Shown here: piece after piece, positions 45,556 through 59,579 of the stretch
Position numbering within the stretch: the first letter of the stretch is position 1
How the letters are laid out: every line of letters begins with the position of its first letter
Assembly: GCF_040869045.1 (NCBI RefSeq)
Contig: NC_090322.1
Coordinates: forward strand, 168,716,672-168,780,671
DNA length: 64,000 nucleotides
Reading direction: 5' to 3'
Origin: Eurosta solidaginis
Lineage: Eukaryota; Arthropoda; Insecta; Diptera; Tephritidae
The notes under the pieces: generated by a model
Database searches by the model: none
Seen by the model: only the letters and a program-made list of their open reading frames with translations
Told to the model about the DNA's origin: nothing
Made by a program: the position numbers and the translations under genes

Positions 45556-46509
45556 GTGCTGAGTGAATTATTACTCTATCTCGGCTGCACGCTCCATTAC
45601 GGATTTATTTCATAAACGTCTTAGCTCACATCAAAATATATTGAATTTAAACAATATAGGGCACTCTGGAATAAAATACTGAAGGGTGGTACCATGAGAA
45701 AGTGAATTTTGGTGGATAAAAATTTATCTTATAAATCTACCTATGTATACAAAAAACCTATGTATAATAAAAATTTATTTAAACTTTAAACAATTTCCAA
45801 TTTCTTTTATTCTTTTTAAAATAAAGTGCTGATTTAATCTTTTTAATAAGGTTGCAATAGTATGATCTATCATACGATTTGAGACTTAATAAACAAGAAA
45901 CAGAAAGATAATTAATTTCACTCATTTGTATTTAATAAAGCTAATTTAAATACACGGTTAAAAGTTTAAGCCTAAATATTTAACTTTTTTACTGCATATA
46001 CGACCAAAGAAAATTTGGTTTAAAATTTAGATTGCACCTATTTTCGTGAAAAAAGGTGCGCAGAACTGGGTTTCTATTTTAGGTCAGAGAAGTCTACATT
46101 TGCACTAAAAAACAAGTAAGGAAGGCTAAGTTCGGGTGTAACCGAACATTACATACTCAGCTGAGAGCTGTAGAGACAAAATAAGGGAAAATCACATGTA
46201 GGAAAGTGAACCTAGGGTAACCCTGGAATGTGTGTGTTTGACATGTGTATCAAATGGAAGGTATTAAAGAGTATTTTAAAAGGGAGTGGGCCTTAGTTCT
46301 ATGGGTGAACGCCTTTTCGAGATATCGCCATAAAGGTGGACCAGAGGTGATTTTAGAATGCGTTTGTTCAATATGGGTATCAAATGAAAGATGTTAATTA
46401 GGGTTTTAAAAGGGAGTGACCCTTAGTTGTATATGTGAAGGCGTTTTCGGGATATCGACCAAAATGTGAACCAGGGTGACCCAGAACATCATCCGTCGGC
46501 TACCGCTAA

Positions 46510-47713
46510 TCTATAATATAAAAATAAGTCGGGTTTTCCTTCCTGACGCTATAACTCCAGAACGCACGAACCGATTTCCACGGTTTTGCATTCGTGGGAA
46601 AGGTCTCGGGCTCCGTGAGGTTTATAGCAAAGAAAATTCAGGAACGACACACAGGGTCTCGAGATATAGGCCAAAAGGTGGACCCGGGTACCCCTAGAAT
46701 GTGTTTATAGAATATGGATAACAAATGAAAGCTGGTGATGAGTGCTTTAGTGGAGGGTAGTTTTGATACCACTGGGTGACTAGGGTCTCGAGATATAGGC
46801 CAAAACATGGACCCGGATATCCCTAGAATGTGTGTGTATTATGGATATCAAATGAAAGCTGTTGCTGAGAGCTTTAAAGTAATTTTCATTGTGATATTCG
46901 ATTTAGTCGCATCAACCTGGCAAAACTGATAAATTTGCATGCGATGCCGAAATAAAGACATGAATTAATAATACACACATACCTATTTACATACGTCCTA
47001 TTCGATTTGCCTGAAATTTGGTATATAAATTTGCCTATGATTCAAGGTTCGATTCGAGCTCAAGGCCAGAACAATAATTTTTTTCTAATGATAATTATTG
47101 TTATTTTTAAATTTTTCTAAATTTGAAAAATTGTATTTTGTTTTGGGAATAGTAAACAAAATACAATTTTTCAAATTTAGTAAAATTAAAAAATAACAAT
47201 AATTATCATTAGAAAAAAATTATTGTTCTGGCCTTGAGCTCGAATGGAACCTTGAATCATTTATCAATAGGTCGATAAAAACAAAAACAATTGTAAATTT
47301 GCCTATATTATTATTTACGATGCGTTTTTCCGGAAAGTAGACCAGAGACGGGCTGGGACTGGGAATAGAACTAGGCCTGGGACTGAGACTGAGACTCGGA
47401 GTGGGACTGGGACTGAGACTCGGAATGGGACTGGAACAAAATACATATCACCCTCTGGGACTGGCAATAAAATATAAAGAAGAATGAGAAAAACTTGGGA
47501 GAAGAGAAAAGAGAGAAGGCGAAGGAGACTGAGAAAGAGATAGGATGAGACGAAGATGGAGATAGATGAAGCGAAAAATACGGAGGGAGGAGTGAATGCA
47601 AAGATTAGGAAAAAGTGTAAAGGGATGAGGGCAGAGTCAGACGGAAAAAGCTTATTAAAATGTATGCAGATAGACCAAATTTAAGGCAGAACAACGTCTG
47701 CCGGGTCCGCTAG
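46510..47713 (+). mobile_element. Helitron 1, duplicate
   Basis: TC start at 46510, CTAG end at 47710-47713. Contains the foldback at 47037-47260 with 13-bp direct repeats at 47026-47038 and 47294-47306. A few substitutions relative to copy 1 (for example GCGACGCC to GCGATGCC). Confidence 0.85.
47037..47260. mobile_element. Foldback insertion, duplicate
   Basis: Same palindrome as 29782-30005; no arm difference noticed. Confidence 0.8.
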
Positions 47714-48393
47714 TCTATAATATAAAAATAAGTCGGGTTTTCCTTCCTGACGCTATAACTCCAGAACGCACGAACCGATTTCCACGGTTTTGCATTCGTG
47801 GGAAAGGTCTCTGGCTCTGTGAGGTTTATAGCAAAGAAAATTCAGGATAGACGCACAGGGTTTCGCGATATAGACCAAAATGTGGATCCGGGTACCCCTA
47901 GAATGTGTTTATAGAATATGGATATCAAATAAGCTGTTGACGAGTGCTTTAGTAGAGGGTAATTTTCACACCCCTGGGTGACTAGGGTCTCGAGATATAG
48001 GCCAAAACGTGGATCCGGGTACCCCAGGAATGTTTTTAATATGGATAACAAATGAAAGCTGTTGATGAGTGCTTTAGTAGAGGGTAATTTTCATACCCCT
48101 GGGTGACTAGGGTCTCGAGATATAGGCCAAAACATGGACCCGGGTACCCCTAGAATGTGTTTATAGTATATGGATTACAAATGAAAGCTGTTGATGAGTG
48201 CTTTAGTGGAGGGTAATTTTCATACCCCTGGGTTACTAGGGTATCAAATTGAAGCTGTTGATGAGTGCTTTAGTACGGGATAGTTTTCATACCTATTGGT
48301 TACTAGGGTCTCGAGATGTAGGCCAAAACGTGGACCCGGATACACCTAGAATGTGTTTTTACATTATGGGTATCAAATTCTTTATTCTTTATT

Positions 48394-51292
48394 TCAATTA
48401 GTCAATGGACTTAAATCTATGATACAAACTAAAATTAAGAGATAGTTATTTGATAAATAATACATGCTACTTAGAAAGCAGATTTTAACATACTTGTTTA
48501 ACAGTTTCGCTTTTGGAGCAGAAAAGTCTAAAGTTACAACAGTACTGATAGAGTTAAACTCACGGAGAGCACGAGTAATGGGAGCATTACTGGAATAGTG
48601 GATTTTAAAATTGTCACAATAAAATGGATAAAAAATGCGAAGACACCTCCAAGGAATGTTAAATCGAATCCTATCCAATAAATACGGACAGTCGACGGAC
48701 CTATTAATAATATCATACGTAAATGACAAGCAGAGTATTGATCTGCGATTTTCTAGAGACTTAAGGCTTAAAAGCATAAGTCGCGCAGAGTAGGCGGGTA
48801 TAGGATCAGAGAAATTTAAAGGACGAAGGGCATATTTGAGAAAAATTTTTTGTATTCTTTCAATTCTGGTAATAGCAGTTTGACTACTTGGTCTTCAAAG
48901 AAATACGCCATATTCCAGATTAGATCTAACAAAAGACGTGTAAAGTAGCTTAAACGTGTAGGGATCAGAGAATTTGGCAGCATTGCGCCTCACAAAGCCA
49001 AGCATAGAATATGATTTAGAGGTTATGAAGTTTATGTGCTTACTAAAAGAAAACTTATTGTCAAAGACAACACCAAGGTCCTTAATCCCATTAACACATT
49101 GAAGCTCACAATTAGAAATAATATAATTTGTAGTTAGAAGATTAATTGACTTCGAGTAGGTCATTTGAAAGCATTTGGACGGATTCAAAGAGATACCGGA
49201 GTTCAGTTACCATTGGTGCAACTTATTAATATCATTCTGCAACATTAAGGCATCATCTGGCGTCTTAATGGCAGAAAATAGCTTTAAATCATCGGCGTAT
49301 AGCAAACACTTCGCGAATGAAAAGCAACTACTTAAGTCATTAATAAATAAGATAGATAAAAGTGGACCTAATATACTCCCTTGGGGAACCCCAGAAGTGG
49401 CTACAAACGGACTAGACGATTGTCCATCAATGGAAACAACACACTGTCTGTTACTTAAATAAGACTTTTTCCCTAAAAGAAACGAAGAGTGGAAACCAAG
49501 GCAACCTATTTTTTTAATTAAAACACTATGATGGATTTTGTCAAAATCTTTTGAAAAGTCAGTATAAATGCAATCAACCTGAAAACCTGCAGAAAAAGAT
49601 TCCACTCAATATTCACTAAACACAACAATATTAGAAACTGTTGATCTACCAGCGACAAAACCCTGCTGGAAGGGAGATATAAAAGACTTAACCGCAAAAC
49701 TGAACTTGGCATTAACAGCATGCTCAAAAATTTTGGAAATGGTAGAAAGCTTTGAAATAGGTCTGTAATTACGCACGTCATTTTTGTTACCACTTTTAGA
49801 GACGGGGGTAATGGAGGTGAGCTTCCACTCGTCAGTGAACTTATCGGACGATAGAGATTTATTAAAAATTATTCTTAAAGGAAGAACTAGAGACGGGCAG
49901 ATTTTTAACAGGACTGCAGAAAACCCATCAACGTCTGTTTGAGACGAAGATTTAAGTTTGAGAATAGCATTACTAATATCATCAGAAGAGAGACAGAGGG
50001 CACCAAAGTTTACAGCAGTGTTAAGATTCGAGGAGGCATCAAACGATTGATAACTATCGTCGGCAGAAAAATTTGATTTAAAAAACTCCGCAAATAAGTT
50101 GGCTGTATCACCTGGTGTTCGCGCTGAGTGGCCAGCAAGGAACACTCCAGACGGTATACTGGAGCAACCTTTTTTGGACTTGATATAGCTCCAAAATGTT
50201 TTCGGATTCAATTTAATATTAGACTCGATTGTATGAATATAGTTGGTGTATAGAAGCTTATCCAAATAATTAAATTTCTTCAAGTATTGCTTGTATTTAG
50301 TGAAGAACAAATGGTTCTTCGTATGTTTAAACTTACGCAAATATTTATTTCTGAAATTCCTCAATTTTTTCAACTCTTTCGTATACCACGGATGTTTATA
50401 AGGCCTCATTCTTCTCATACGAATTTTATGCAGGCAGTGATTTAATATAATAGATTTGAAAGTTAGGAAACTATTAGAAGTATCCAGTCCCTCAAGTACC
50501 ACTTCCCAGTCTATTTCAGATAAAAAACTATTAAAACTGGGAAAATCAAACGAATTAAAGTTAAAATTAAATCTGCTTTCAGAAGTATCCTGTGCATAAC
50601 TATAAAAACTAAAATTAATAACCAAGGGTAGGTGATGCCTGTTCTTGTGAGTGATTGGATTTGTACATTCACTGATTTCACACTTAATATTATCACTAAT
50701 AAATATGAGATCGAGTAATCTATTTAAAGTATTAACATATTTGTTGATTTGCAATAAATTAAGACTAAGTAAATTATCAAAGAAATATAATTCGTGATTT
50801 GCAGAGAGATTATTAGGTGCAAGACCAAAATTACAAACATTAGTTGACCAGTCAATATTGCATAAGTTGAAGTCACCAAGCACGCAGAGATGATTATCAC
50901 TTAGGCTATTAATAACTGGCGAAACTATGTTGTCAGCGTGTGCCTTGTATAGTTCAAATGAACTGCCTGGTGGCACGTATGATGCAAGGACTAAGCGGAA
51001 AGAAACAGGAGGATAACTGACGTTTGACCGCAATTAAGACCCCACCGCCACGAAGACAACCAGTAGCGTTACCATCTCGATCTTTGCGGAATACATTAAA
51101 AAGATTAGAGTCGAAGAACTCACTGTCGAAAAAACTTCCTTTCAGCCATGTTTCGATGAAAACAAAGACGTCATAATCCAATTGGGAACTGAAGGTGTGA
51201 ACAAGATCAGCTTTGGTCCTCATCCCAGAAAGGTTTTGGAAATATACCTTTATCTCACTATGACCATTAATTGGAGGCAGAGCACTCACCAC
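48394..51292 (-). pseudogene. CR1-like ORF2 (endonuclease-RT), duplicate
   Basis: Same domain order, frameshift and three in-frame stops as the copy-1 ORF2. Replacement differences are few (for example KLKFSSQ to KLKSSSQ, CFGFH to CLGFH, NKFHQW to NKLHQW), as expected of neutral drift after duplication. Confidence 0.8.
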
Positions 51293-51307
51293 ATTGTTCA
51301 GTGATTG

Positions 51308-52755
51308 CTAATCGTCACTTGACACTGGGTCCGAGCTTCTTGCTTGCTTGCGAACATTTTTAAACGGTTTAACTTTCACATTTGCTGGCCATAGCAAGGG
51401 ATCCATAATTGCGTCCAGGAGGGTAGCTGACACGCCAAGCTTAAAATTTACTCTGGAGAACTTTGTAAAATCTGTATCTTTTTTAACCAGAGGGAAGCAG
51501 GCAAGTTCATTGCCATCGATTTTCGTATTTTTAACCACATAGGAGATTATATTAGCAGCAGTGACATTATATTTGAATGACGATAGATGGATCCATTTTT
51601 TTGCGGAAACTACATCAAGTTCAGTGTTAGTACTGACTCCGATCACTAGACTACGCGAACTGGTTTGGGCTTGGGGGGTTTTCTTTTGATGGACTTGACT
51701 TCCCGTGTTATGAGAATCACTGATTGTATCATTGCCTACCACGTCAACGTTAGTACCAGAAGACAGAGATTTAGTGCGTTTTTTGTTTTTACGCGTTTTT
51801 CTCTGTACATGAGTCCACTGTGAGGGAGATTCAATATTATTTGTAGTAGAAGAGCTGTGAGAGAGATGTGTTGAGCATGCTTGAACCAAAGTAGTAACAT
51901 TCTGCTTAGTGGCTTATTTGCAGTAGAAGAGCTGTGAGAGAGATGTGTTGAGCATGCTTGAACCAAAGTAGTAACATTCTGCTTAGTGGCACATAGTTGA
52001 ATTTCACTCACATTGTTAACATTAGAAATTGGGCAAGAATCGGTGATAGCGGTAACAATTGGACTCTTGTTGTTGACATTAACATCAGCAGAAGTCATAG
52101 CAGCAGCAGAGATCGCAGTATCATTGCAGGTGGCGTCGACAATTGCAGAGGCAAGAGATGCGTCATCTGTACTCGACGATGTTGTCACTGACGTTTTAAC
52201 TGCAGTAGCGGCGCAAGTAGAACGAATGTCTGTAGAACATGCGCATTTGTTTGTATTTAAATCTGACGCCAGCGAAGCAATGGCCGAGAACAACTCATCT
52301 AAACGAAGTTTGTTGTGTAGAGAGTGAATTTCTCTTAATATTTCCAATTAGTCGATCAGAAATTTGTTATAATTTTTGAAAGAATTGATCTCAATTAGAG
52401 CCAAATCTAAAGCACTTGTTTGCTGAGATAAGTGAGGATGACCTTCGTCAACATTGCCAACATAAGAAAGCATAGGTTGACTGTTGAAGTTATTTGCTTT
52501 GTCAGGAATGCATGTTGTTGTAGAATAACTGAGATTAATAGACTCATTGAAATCTATGATAGGTGACGGTGAGCGAAAAGAGTTACGACGCAAGGCAATA
52601 CACTTATTACATATGAATTGTTTACCCGTTTCCAACAAGCATTCTAGATCAGCTGGGCGAATTTTGACACACTCCATATGAAAAAGTTCAATGTACTTTG
52701 CGCACTGCACTTTTGGTTGCGTTCGCTCAACTCTACAGCCACATATGCACGGCAT
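51308..52755 (-). pseudogene. CR1-like ORF1 (PHD finger), duplicate
   Basis: Same PHD finger, same in-frame TAG (52348-52350) and same 77-bp tandem duplication (about 51837-51990). One coding difference seen: the terminal SSAD of copy 1 reads SSDD. Confidence 0.75.
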
Positions 52756-55053
52756 TTTGAGAGTAACGAAGAATAGTCATAAAGAATTAAAATATGCAGA
52801 AGCACTTATGGAAAATTTTTTATATGAAAGTCAATAAACTTTATAATTTTGGACTATTAAAATATTTATTCAATTATAGTTTTTAAAGGCACTATTACCC
52901 ATTTTGCTTAGAGATCGCGATATAAAGCACAATTATAGAAATATTTATTTGTTTATATTGATTTCACGAGTCGATAAGATAAATGAAATTTACTTAGAGA
53001 GCAGTGTAAACACGTCTGCACACCACGACATGCAATCGACAATTGAAGCTGTTGCTGTTTGCTTTAGAGCAGAGTAAGTTTTACACCGCTGGGTGACTAG
53101 GGTCTCGAGATATAGGCCAAAACATGGACCCGTATACTCCTAGAATGTGTGTGTATTATCGATATCAAATGAAAGCTGTTGCTGAGAGCTTTAAAGGAAT
53201 TTTCATTGTGATATTCGATTTAGTTGCATCAACCTGGAAAAACTAATATATATGCATGCGAAGCCGAAATAAAGACATGAATTAATAATACACACATAGC
53301 TATTTACATACCTCCTATTCGATTTGCTTGAAATTTGGTATATAAATTTGCCTATATTAGTATTTACGATGCTTTTTTCCGGGAAGTAGACCAGAGACGA
53401 ATGGGACTGGGATTAGGACTAGGACTGGGACTGAGACTGAGACTCGGAGTGGGACTGGGACTGAGACTCGGAATGGGACTGGAACAAAATACATACCACC
53501 CTCTGGGACTGGCAATAACATATGAAGAAGAACGAGAAAAACTTGAGAGGAGAGAAAAGAGAGAAGGAGACTGAGAAAGAGATAGAATGAGATGAAAGTG
53601 GAGATAGATGAAGCGAAAAATACGTAGGGTGGAGTGAATACAAAGATTAGGAAAAAGTGTAGAGGGGCGAGGACAGAGTTAGACGGAAAAAGCTTATTAA
53701 AACGTATGCAGATAGACCAAATTTAGGGCAGAACAACGTCTGGCGGGTCCGCTAGTTTATTTATATATGTAATACCACGAACAGTATTTCTGCCAAGATT
53801 CCAAGGGCTTTTGATTTCGCCCAGCAGAACTTTTTCATTTTCTTCTACTTAATATGGTAGGTGTCACACCCATTTTACAAAGTTTTTTCTAAACTTATAT
53901 TTTGCGTCCATAAAACAATCCAATTACCATGTTTCATCTCTTTTTTCATATTTGGTATAGAATTATGGCATTTTTTCGTTTTTCGTAATTTTCGATATCG
54001 AAAAAGTGGGCGTGGTCATAGTCGGCTTTCGGTCATTTTTTACACCAGGATAAAGTGAGTTACAGATAAGTACGTGAACTAAGCTTAGTAAAGATATATC
54101 GACCTTTGCTCAAGTTATCGTGTTAAGGGCCGAGCGAAGGACAGACGGTCGACTGTGTATAAAAACCGGGCGTGGCTTCAACCGATTTCGCCATTTTTCA
54201 CAGAAAACAGTTATCGTCCTAGAATCTAAGCCGCTACCGAATTTCACAAGGATTGATAAATTTGTGTTCGACTTATGGCATTAAATGTATCCTAGACAAA
54301 TCAAATGAAAAAGGGCGGAGCCATGCCCATTTTGAAATTTTCTTTTATTTTTGTATTTTGTTGCACCATATCATTACTGGAGTTGAATGTTGACATAATT
54401 TACTTATATACTGTAAAGATATTAAATTTTTTGGTAAAATTTGACTTTAAAAACATTTTTTTGTTTAAAGTGGTCGTGTTCGTCATCCGATTTTCCTAAT
54501 TTTTACTTAGCACACATATAGTAATAGGAGTAACGTGCCTACCAAATTTCATCATGATATCTTCAACGACTGCCAAATTACAGCTTCAAAACTTTTAAAT
54601 TACCTTCTTTTAAAAGCGGGTGGTGCCACGCCCATTGTCCAAAATTTTACTAATTTTCTATTTTGCGTTATAAGGTCAACGCACCTACCAAGTTTCATCG
54701 CTTAACCGTCTTTGGTAATGAATTATCGCAACTTTTCGGTTTTTCGAAATTTTCGATATGGAAAAAGTTGGCGTGGTTGTAGTCTGATTTCGTTTATTTT
54801 AAATAGCGATCTGGGATGAGCGCCCAGGAACCTACGTACCAAATTTCATCAGGATATCTCAAAATTTACTCAAGTTATCGTGTGTACGGACGGACTGTCG
54901 GACGGACATGGCTAAATGAATTTCTTTTTTCGCCCAGATCATTTTGATATATAGAAGTCTATATATATCTCGATTAGTTTATGCCGTTACGGATTATCGT
55001 TATGCGAACAAAGTTAATATACTCTGTGAGCTCTGCTCAGCTGAGTATAAAAA

Positions 55054-55668
55054 TAGTTAGATACTGAGAGTTTATATGTGGTAAATGCTATATACCACCG
55101 ATTTGTATGATTTTTTCCGACAACAATATATGCTATATATGTAAGCATTTTGTGCAAAAAAAAAAAACCTAAGCTTCTAGTTGTTCAAATGGTGGTGAAA
55201 TTGCCAAAAGTTTCTTATCTGAACAGTCGGTTGTAGGGGATATATCTATATATACAACCGTTCTCATCCATTTTTTCAGACAACAATATGTGCAATATTG
55301 GAAAGCATATGGTGAAGTTAGAAGCATCAATGTGGTAAATTGAGGAAGATATGCCAAAAATCCTCTTTTCTGAAATATCGGTTGTATGGGGGATATATAC
55401 TATAGTGGTTCGAACCGGTTCCAACAAATGTCTAATCCGACACCTAAATATACCCGCTCACCAAATTTTATCAAGATATCTCAAAAATTTAGGGACTAGT
55501 CTGCATACAACCAGACAGACGGACATGGCTTAATCAAAGCCATTCTTCATCGTGATCGTTTCGGTATACTTTTTGGTGGGTTTATCTCTTTTCCTTTACG
55601 GACTTACAATTTTGAGATTCGTGACAAACTTAATATACCATTTCATTTTCATGAAAGGTATAAAAAGG
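55054..55668 (+). repeat. H2 element, duplicate
   Basis: Copy of 37808-38422, with GATATGGCAAAAA (copy 1) reading GATATGCCAAAAA. Confidence 0.6.
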
Positions 55669-55684
55669 TCATATAACATAATAT

Positions 55685-56301
55685 TGTTACGAATATTAGC
55701 AAAACTAAGGGGTGCTGTTATCTCTAAGCCGATGCTAAACAGTGATATCATGCACATCCATAGATCAATCATTATGTATCTACATAAACGAAACAATAAT
55801 TGCGTCTACACATATATACCATGTACGTATACGAGCAGCGGAGAGTCAATGCACAAACACATGCATATATCTGAGATACTCCTGAAAGTATGCAATGAGA
55901 GAAGCTATAAAATCGTGCAATTGTAGTTACAGCTGAGATGTTTGAGAGCTGATGGCAACTAGTAGATTCTGGAAGCGCATAGAAGATGCGAACGTTGAAA
56001 TCAGAGAGTATAAAGGCAGCAAATGTAGAGGCGCTGTAATTCAGTTTGATTTGAGCTATCAAGCAGTTTCGATTAAGACGCTGTCTAGCAAGCCATAGCA
56101 GTATTATTTTGAAAGTCAGTTTCATTTAAGCTATCAGTTTGGTTATTAAGCCAGCTAGTTGCAAAGTATAAGTGTTATTGTGAAGTACTTTAATAAAGGC
56201 CATTTTTCCATTATTCAATATTGGAGTTATTTATTCAACAGTTTAGTGATATGAACTTAGCAAAAGGGCAAATAAGAGGATTTGCAAGTAAATTCGTTAC
56301 A
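55685..56301 (+). mobile_element. Solo LTR, duplicate
   Basis: Copy of 38439-39055 with the same ATAT flanks (55681-55684, 56302-56305). Confidence 0.8.
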
Positions 56302-56781
56302 ATATTGTTCCAGTTTTGCTTGCCAGTATATGTGCGCCTCTTTTCAAAATCCTAGATATATGTCATATATACACACTTGCATATGTAAATATAGCACTTT
56401 GCCGAAAAAATCTTTGTCATGTTAAAACAAACAATCCTGATGGGTCTAAAATTTAATCGAACAGAAATGCAAATAGTTTTTAAACCTGTTCGCTAAAATT
56501 ATGCATAAACAATGAATATTATGTAAATTTATATGCTCATGAATATCCGCGCAGCGAAGAAAAAAACTAGTGATATATGGTTCATTGTAGAGAGGCTGAG
56601 AATGTGATACTTGAGCGCATTCGTGGATGCTGATGCCTGAAATCTAACATATCCGCATACGAAACTTCCGCCATTAAAAAACAAATGCAGCTACCACGAC
56701 GAATACGACGTAAGCACAGCATAAAGAAAGCTGCATACTTCAATGCATGCACAAAAGATAACAGCGACTTTCAATGAATAA

Positions 56782-57312
56782 TGTAACGAATTTTGGGAGA
56801 TTCCGCTTTTGCACCTTCTGTTAACGTTCGAATTGCTGAACTGTCGAATAAATAATTCCAATATTCAGTATGGCAAAATGGTGTTTATTTAGACTACTTT
56901 GGGAGTAGTACAATTACGATTATCGTGTACTTCACTAAAGCGTGTTAAAATCAAACTGATTAATTATCGTTTACACCGCGCTGCTTTTATACTCTCCGTT
57001 AGGCTCGTTCACCTATTTCTCCCAAGGCCTAGTTTTTTCACGAACATGCCTTCTGAAAAGTTGTATTTCATACTTGGTTATTTAGCCTTATGCCTGTGTA
57101 TATGTAAGTAACGACTTCTGCTGATGATAACGTGATGTGTATGTGAAATAATCCCTTTGCTTCAAGCTGCTGGTCATGTGTTTGTGTGGCTGCTTGTTTA
57201 ATGTGTTTATAAGTGTGACTGATTTCTTTAATGTGTAAATGTACATAAGTGGGGCTGCTTGCACATCTTTAGTAGCAGCTTAGTGATGAATAAAACTCTA
57301 ATATTCGCCACA
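56782..57312 (-). mobile_element. Solo LTR in minus orientation, duplicate
   Basis: Copy of 39536-40066 with one substitution noticed (CGTGTTAGAATC to CGTGTTAAAATC). Confidence 0.7.
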
Positions 57313-59579
57313 ATGTATACAAACAAGATATGCTGATCGCTTTGATTAAATCTATTTGTAAGTGAATTACGATGAAAAACCCTAAAGTGTGAATTTGCAC
57401 TACCCTTGTTAGTGGAAAAAAGTGGTTGTATCGGGTAAACCGTAGGTACCTGCTAAGGTGCAGTCGTGCTCTTAGTATGTCCTAAAGATATTTGATTCGA
57501 CGTATTAAAACTTGTTTTTAATTTTTTCTTAAAATATTTCTAAGGTTTGATCATCTTTGATCATAGTAATTGTTTTCAATAGAAAATGCATTGCTGCATA
57601 GCTACGTAGGCGATAGCCTTTCTTTTATCTTCGAAGTACATCGCCTGCATTACAGGAAGCACCTTTAGGGCAAGATTATGAATGACGCCGTGACACTTTG
57701 TGTCGCAGTCACTGGTATTCACATTCACCGCTATATAATTCCAAAAATTTTACAAAGGCAATCAGGTTTACGATCATGCACTGAGGTGAATGAATGCCCT
57801 TACATCATACACGTTTTCTTTTCTGAAAATAGTATCGCCAATTAGTTCCTCTTAGCTCTCTTGTAAGTTTGCGTGTTTATTTCACAAATTATTTTCTTCT
57901 GAGTAAAACAACTATTCTACATAGTACCAGGTGACCTGCTTAGTTAGAAATCCACGTCCGTGACAGTTACACAATTACATTTTATGAATACCCAAAACTC
58001 ATTGTTTCACTATCGGCTTATTGTCGATACCGAAGTATTAATGTCTTGCTTTCGGCTTGTTGTGGGTTTGTTGTCGCCGAGTCATACAATTCTTACAGGT
58101 TTGTTGTTGTTGTCGTTGCTGTAGTAATAAGGACACTCCCCGAAGGTTTTGGGGAGTGTTATCGATGTTGATGGTCCTTTGCCAGATATATCCGGTACGT
58201 TCCGGTAACAAGCATAATTAAAATATTAGCCCGACCATCTCGGGAACGATTCAATGAGACCACCTTGAACCCTCAGGCAATAACTCGGAAAGAAATCGTT
58301 AACTTTTTGGAAGCAAATCGAAAAATTCGCACAACAAATCTATAACATTTCTATAAAAAATTGATAACGGTTGTTATCGATAGCATGTTTATAACAAATC
58401 TATAACTCTTGAATACTTATCCGATAACATGCAGACAGCAAACCGATAACTTATCGATAGCAAACCGTTAACACTGCGAAAACACACCGTCAGGTTTGGT
58501 TCCGACTTCTAATCGGCCCTTTTCTTTCCTTTATTTTGTCTTATTTTTGCGACCGTGACGGTAAACATGAGAATCTTTATTATCATCCGCATCATTGTTG
58601 GCATTGTTATTATAACTAATGCTCTTTTTTGTCCTCGTCTTCTTCGGTATCATCTTTACATTTACTTCTTTTCCTTAGTCATTACACTTTCTTCTTTATA
58701 TGTATATAATTGAATTGTTTTTCTGCCTTCATTAATTTCCATAAACTGATTTGCCCTCAAATCTACCACGTACATTGTTCCCACATTACTCACAAAATTT
58801 GCGTTCGTTCTTAGCAATGCTTTGTGTAATCTCAAAATTTTAAAATTTATTTATTTTTTTTTTATTCCAAAATGGTCGTTCTAATTTTTATCTTAAGAAG
58901 CCTTCTTTTAAGAGCTAAATGTAAGAAAGTTGCAGCATAATTCGTTCAGCTTTTTCCAAAATTTAAGATTTTGATTTGAAAATTATCTGGGGCTCCCTCA
59001 TTATCCCCGACATTAAACGCATAACGATGACTTCAGAGATTCATATTTATCCTTTGAGTAAAATTAGTTTTTGATACGTGAACGTATAACACGATGCAGG
59101 CCCTGGTTTTTCCGAAAACATCTGTGAGTATTGGTAGAACGATACGAGTACTGAGCGAGTGGTATCGATACTTTTACAAAATATACTCGAGTATTTTGTA
59201 CTCGATGCTTTTTTCCAAGTACTGAGTAAAGTATCGATACATACGGGAGATTATTTCTGCCTATGATGGTAAAAGAAAAGCATGTGTTTATTGTCCATAA
59301 TCACTAACTCCAACAAAATTATGAAAACCTGCTGCCTCCATAAAATTTCAATACATTTTAAATTGTCATGCAATAGGGTTTTTTCCTTCTGCTGTGAAAT
59401 TTTTGTGGATGAAGTTAGCAGCTTTTACAGCATCGTCTACGGTATATTGGTATTGAAGATGGTCGGAATCAGATTATCTCCATGCCCACTTCCAAAAATG
59501 GGAAAAAGACACAACAAATACTGATGAAGTGGTGAAACTTGACGGATGAATTAACTTTACGATATACAATATAAATTTA
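57313..59579. other. Duplicate of 40067-42333: two small repeats, no gene
   Basis: Contains the GGGGAGTGTTATCGATG repeat at 58101-58275, the TTATCG word cluster at about 58335-58480 and the TATCGATA palindromes at about 59126-59241. Substitutions versus copy 1 look denser here (40.1-41.4 kb versus 57.4-58.65 kb) than in the gene region. Confidence 0.6.

Larger units (their letters stand above)
48380..53040 (-). mobile_element. CR1-group retrotransposon, duplicate
   Basis: Copy of 31125-35794 with a 9-bp deletion near 48413 and scattered substitutions. Carries the same inactivating changes, so it was dead before the duplication. Confidence 0.85.
47714..53755 (+). mobile_element. Helitron 2, duplicate
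   Basis: Begins directly after CTAG of Helitron 1; ends GGGTCCGCTAG at 53755, followed by host TTTATTTATATATG. Interrupted by the CR1-like element 48380-53040. Confidence 0.85.
46111..55053 (+). repeat. H1 element interrupted by Helitrons, duplicate
   Basis: Copy of 28856-37807; head at 46111, hairpin end near 55014-55053. Confidence 0.85.
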
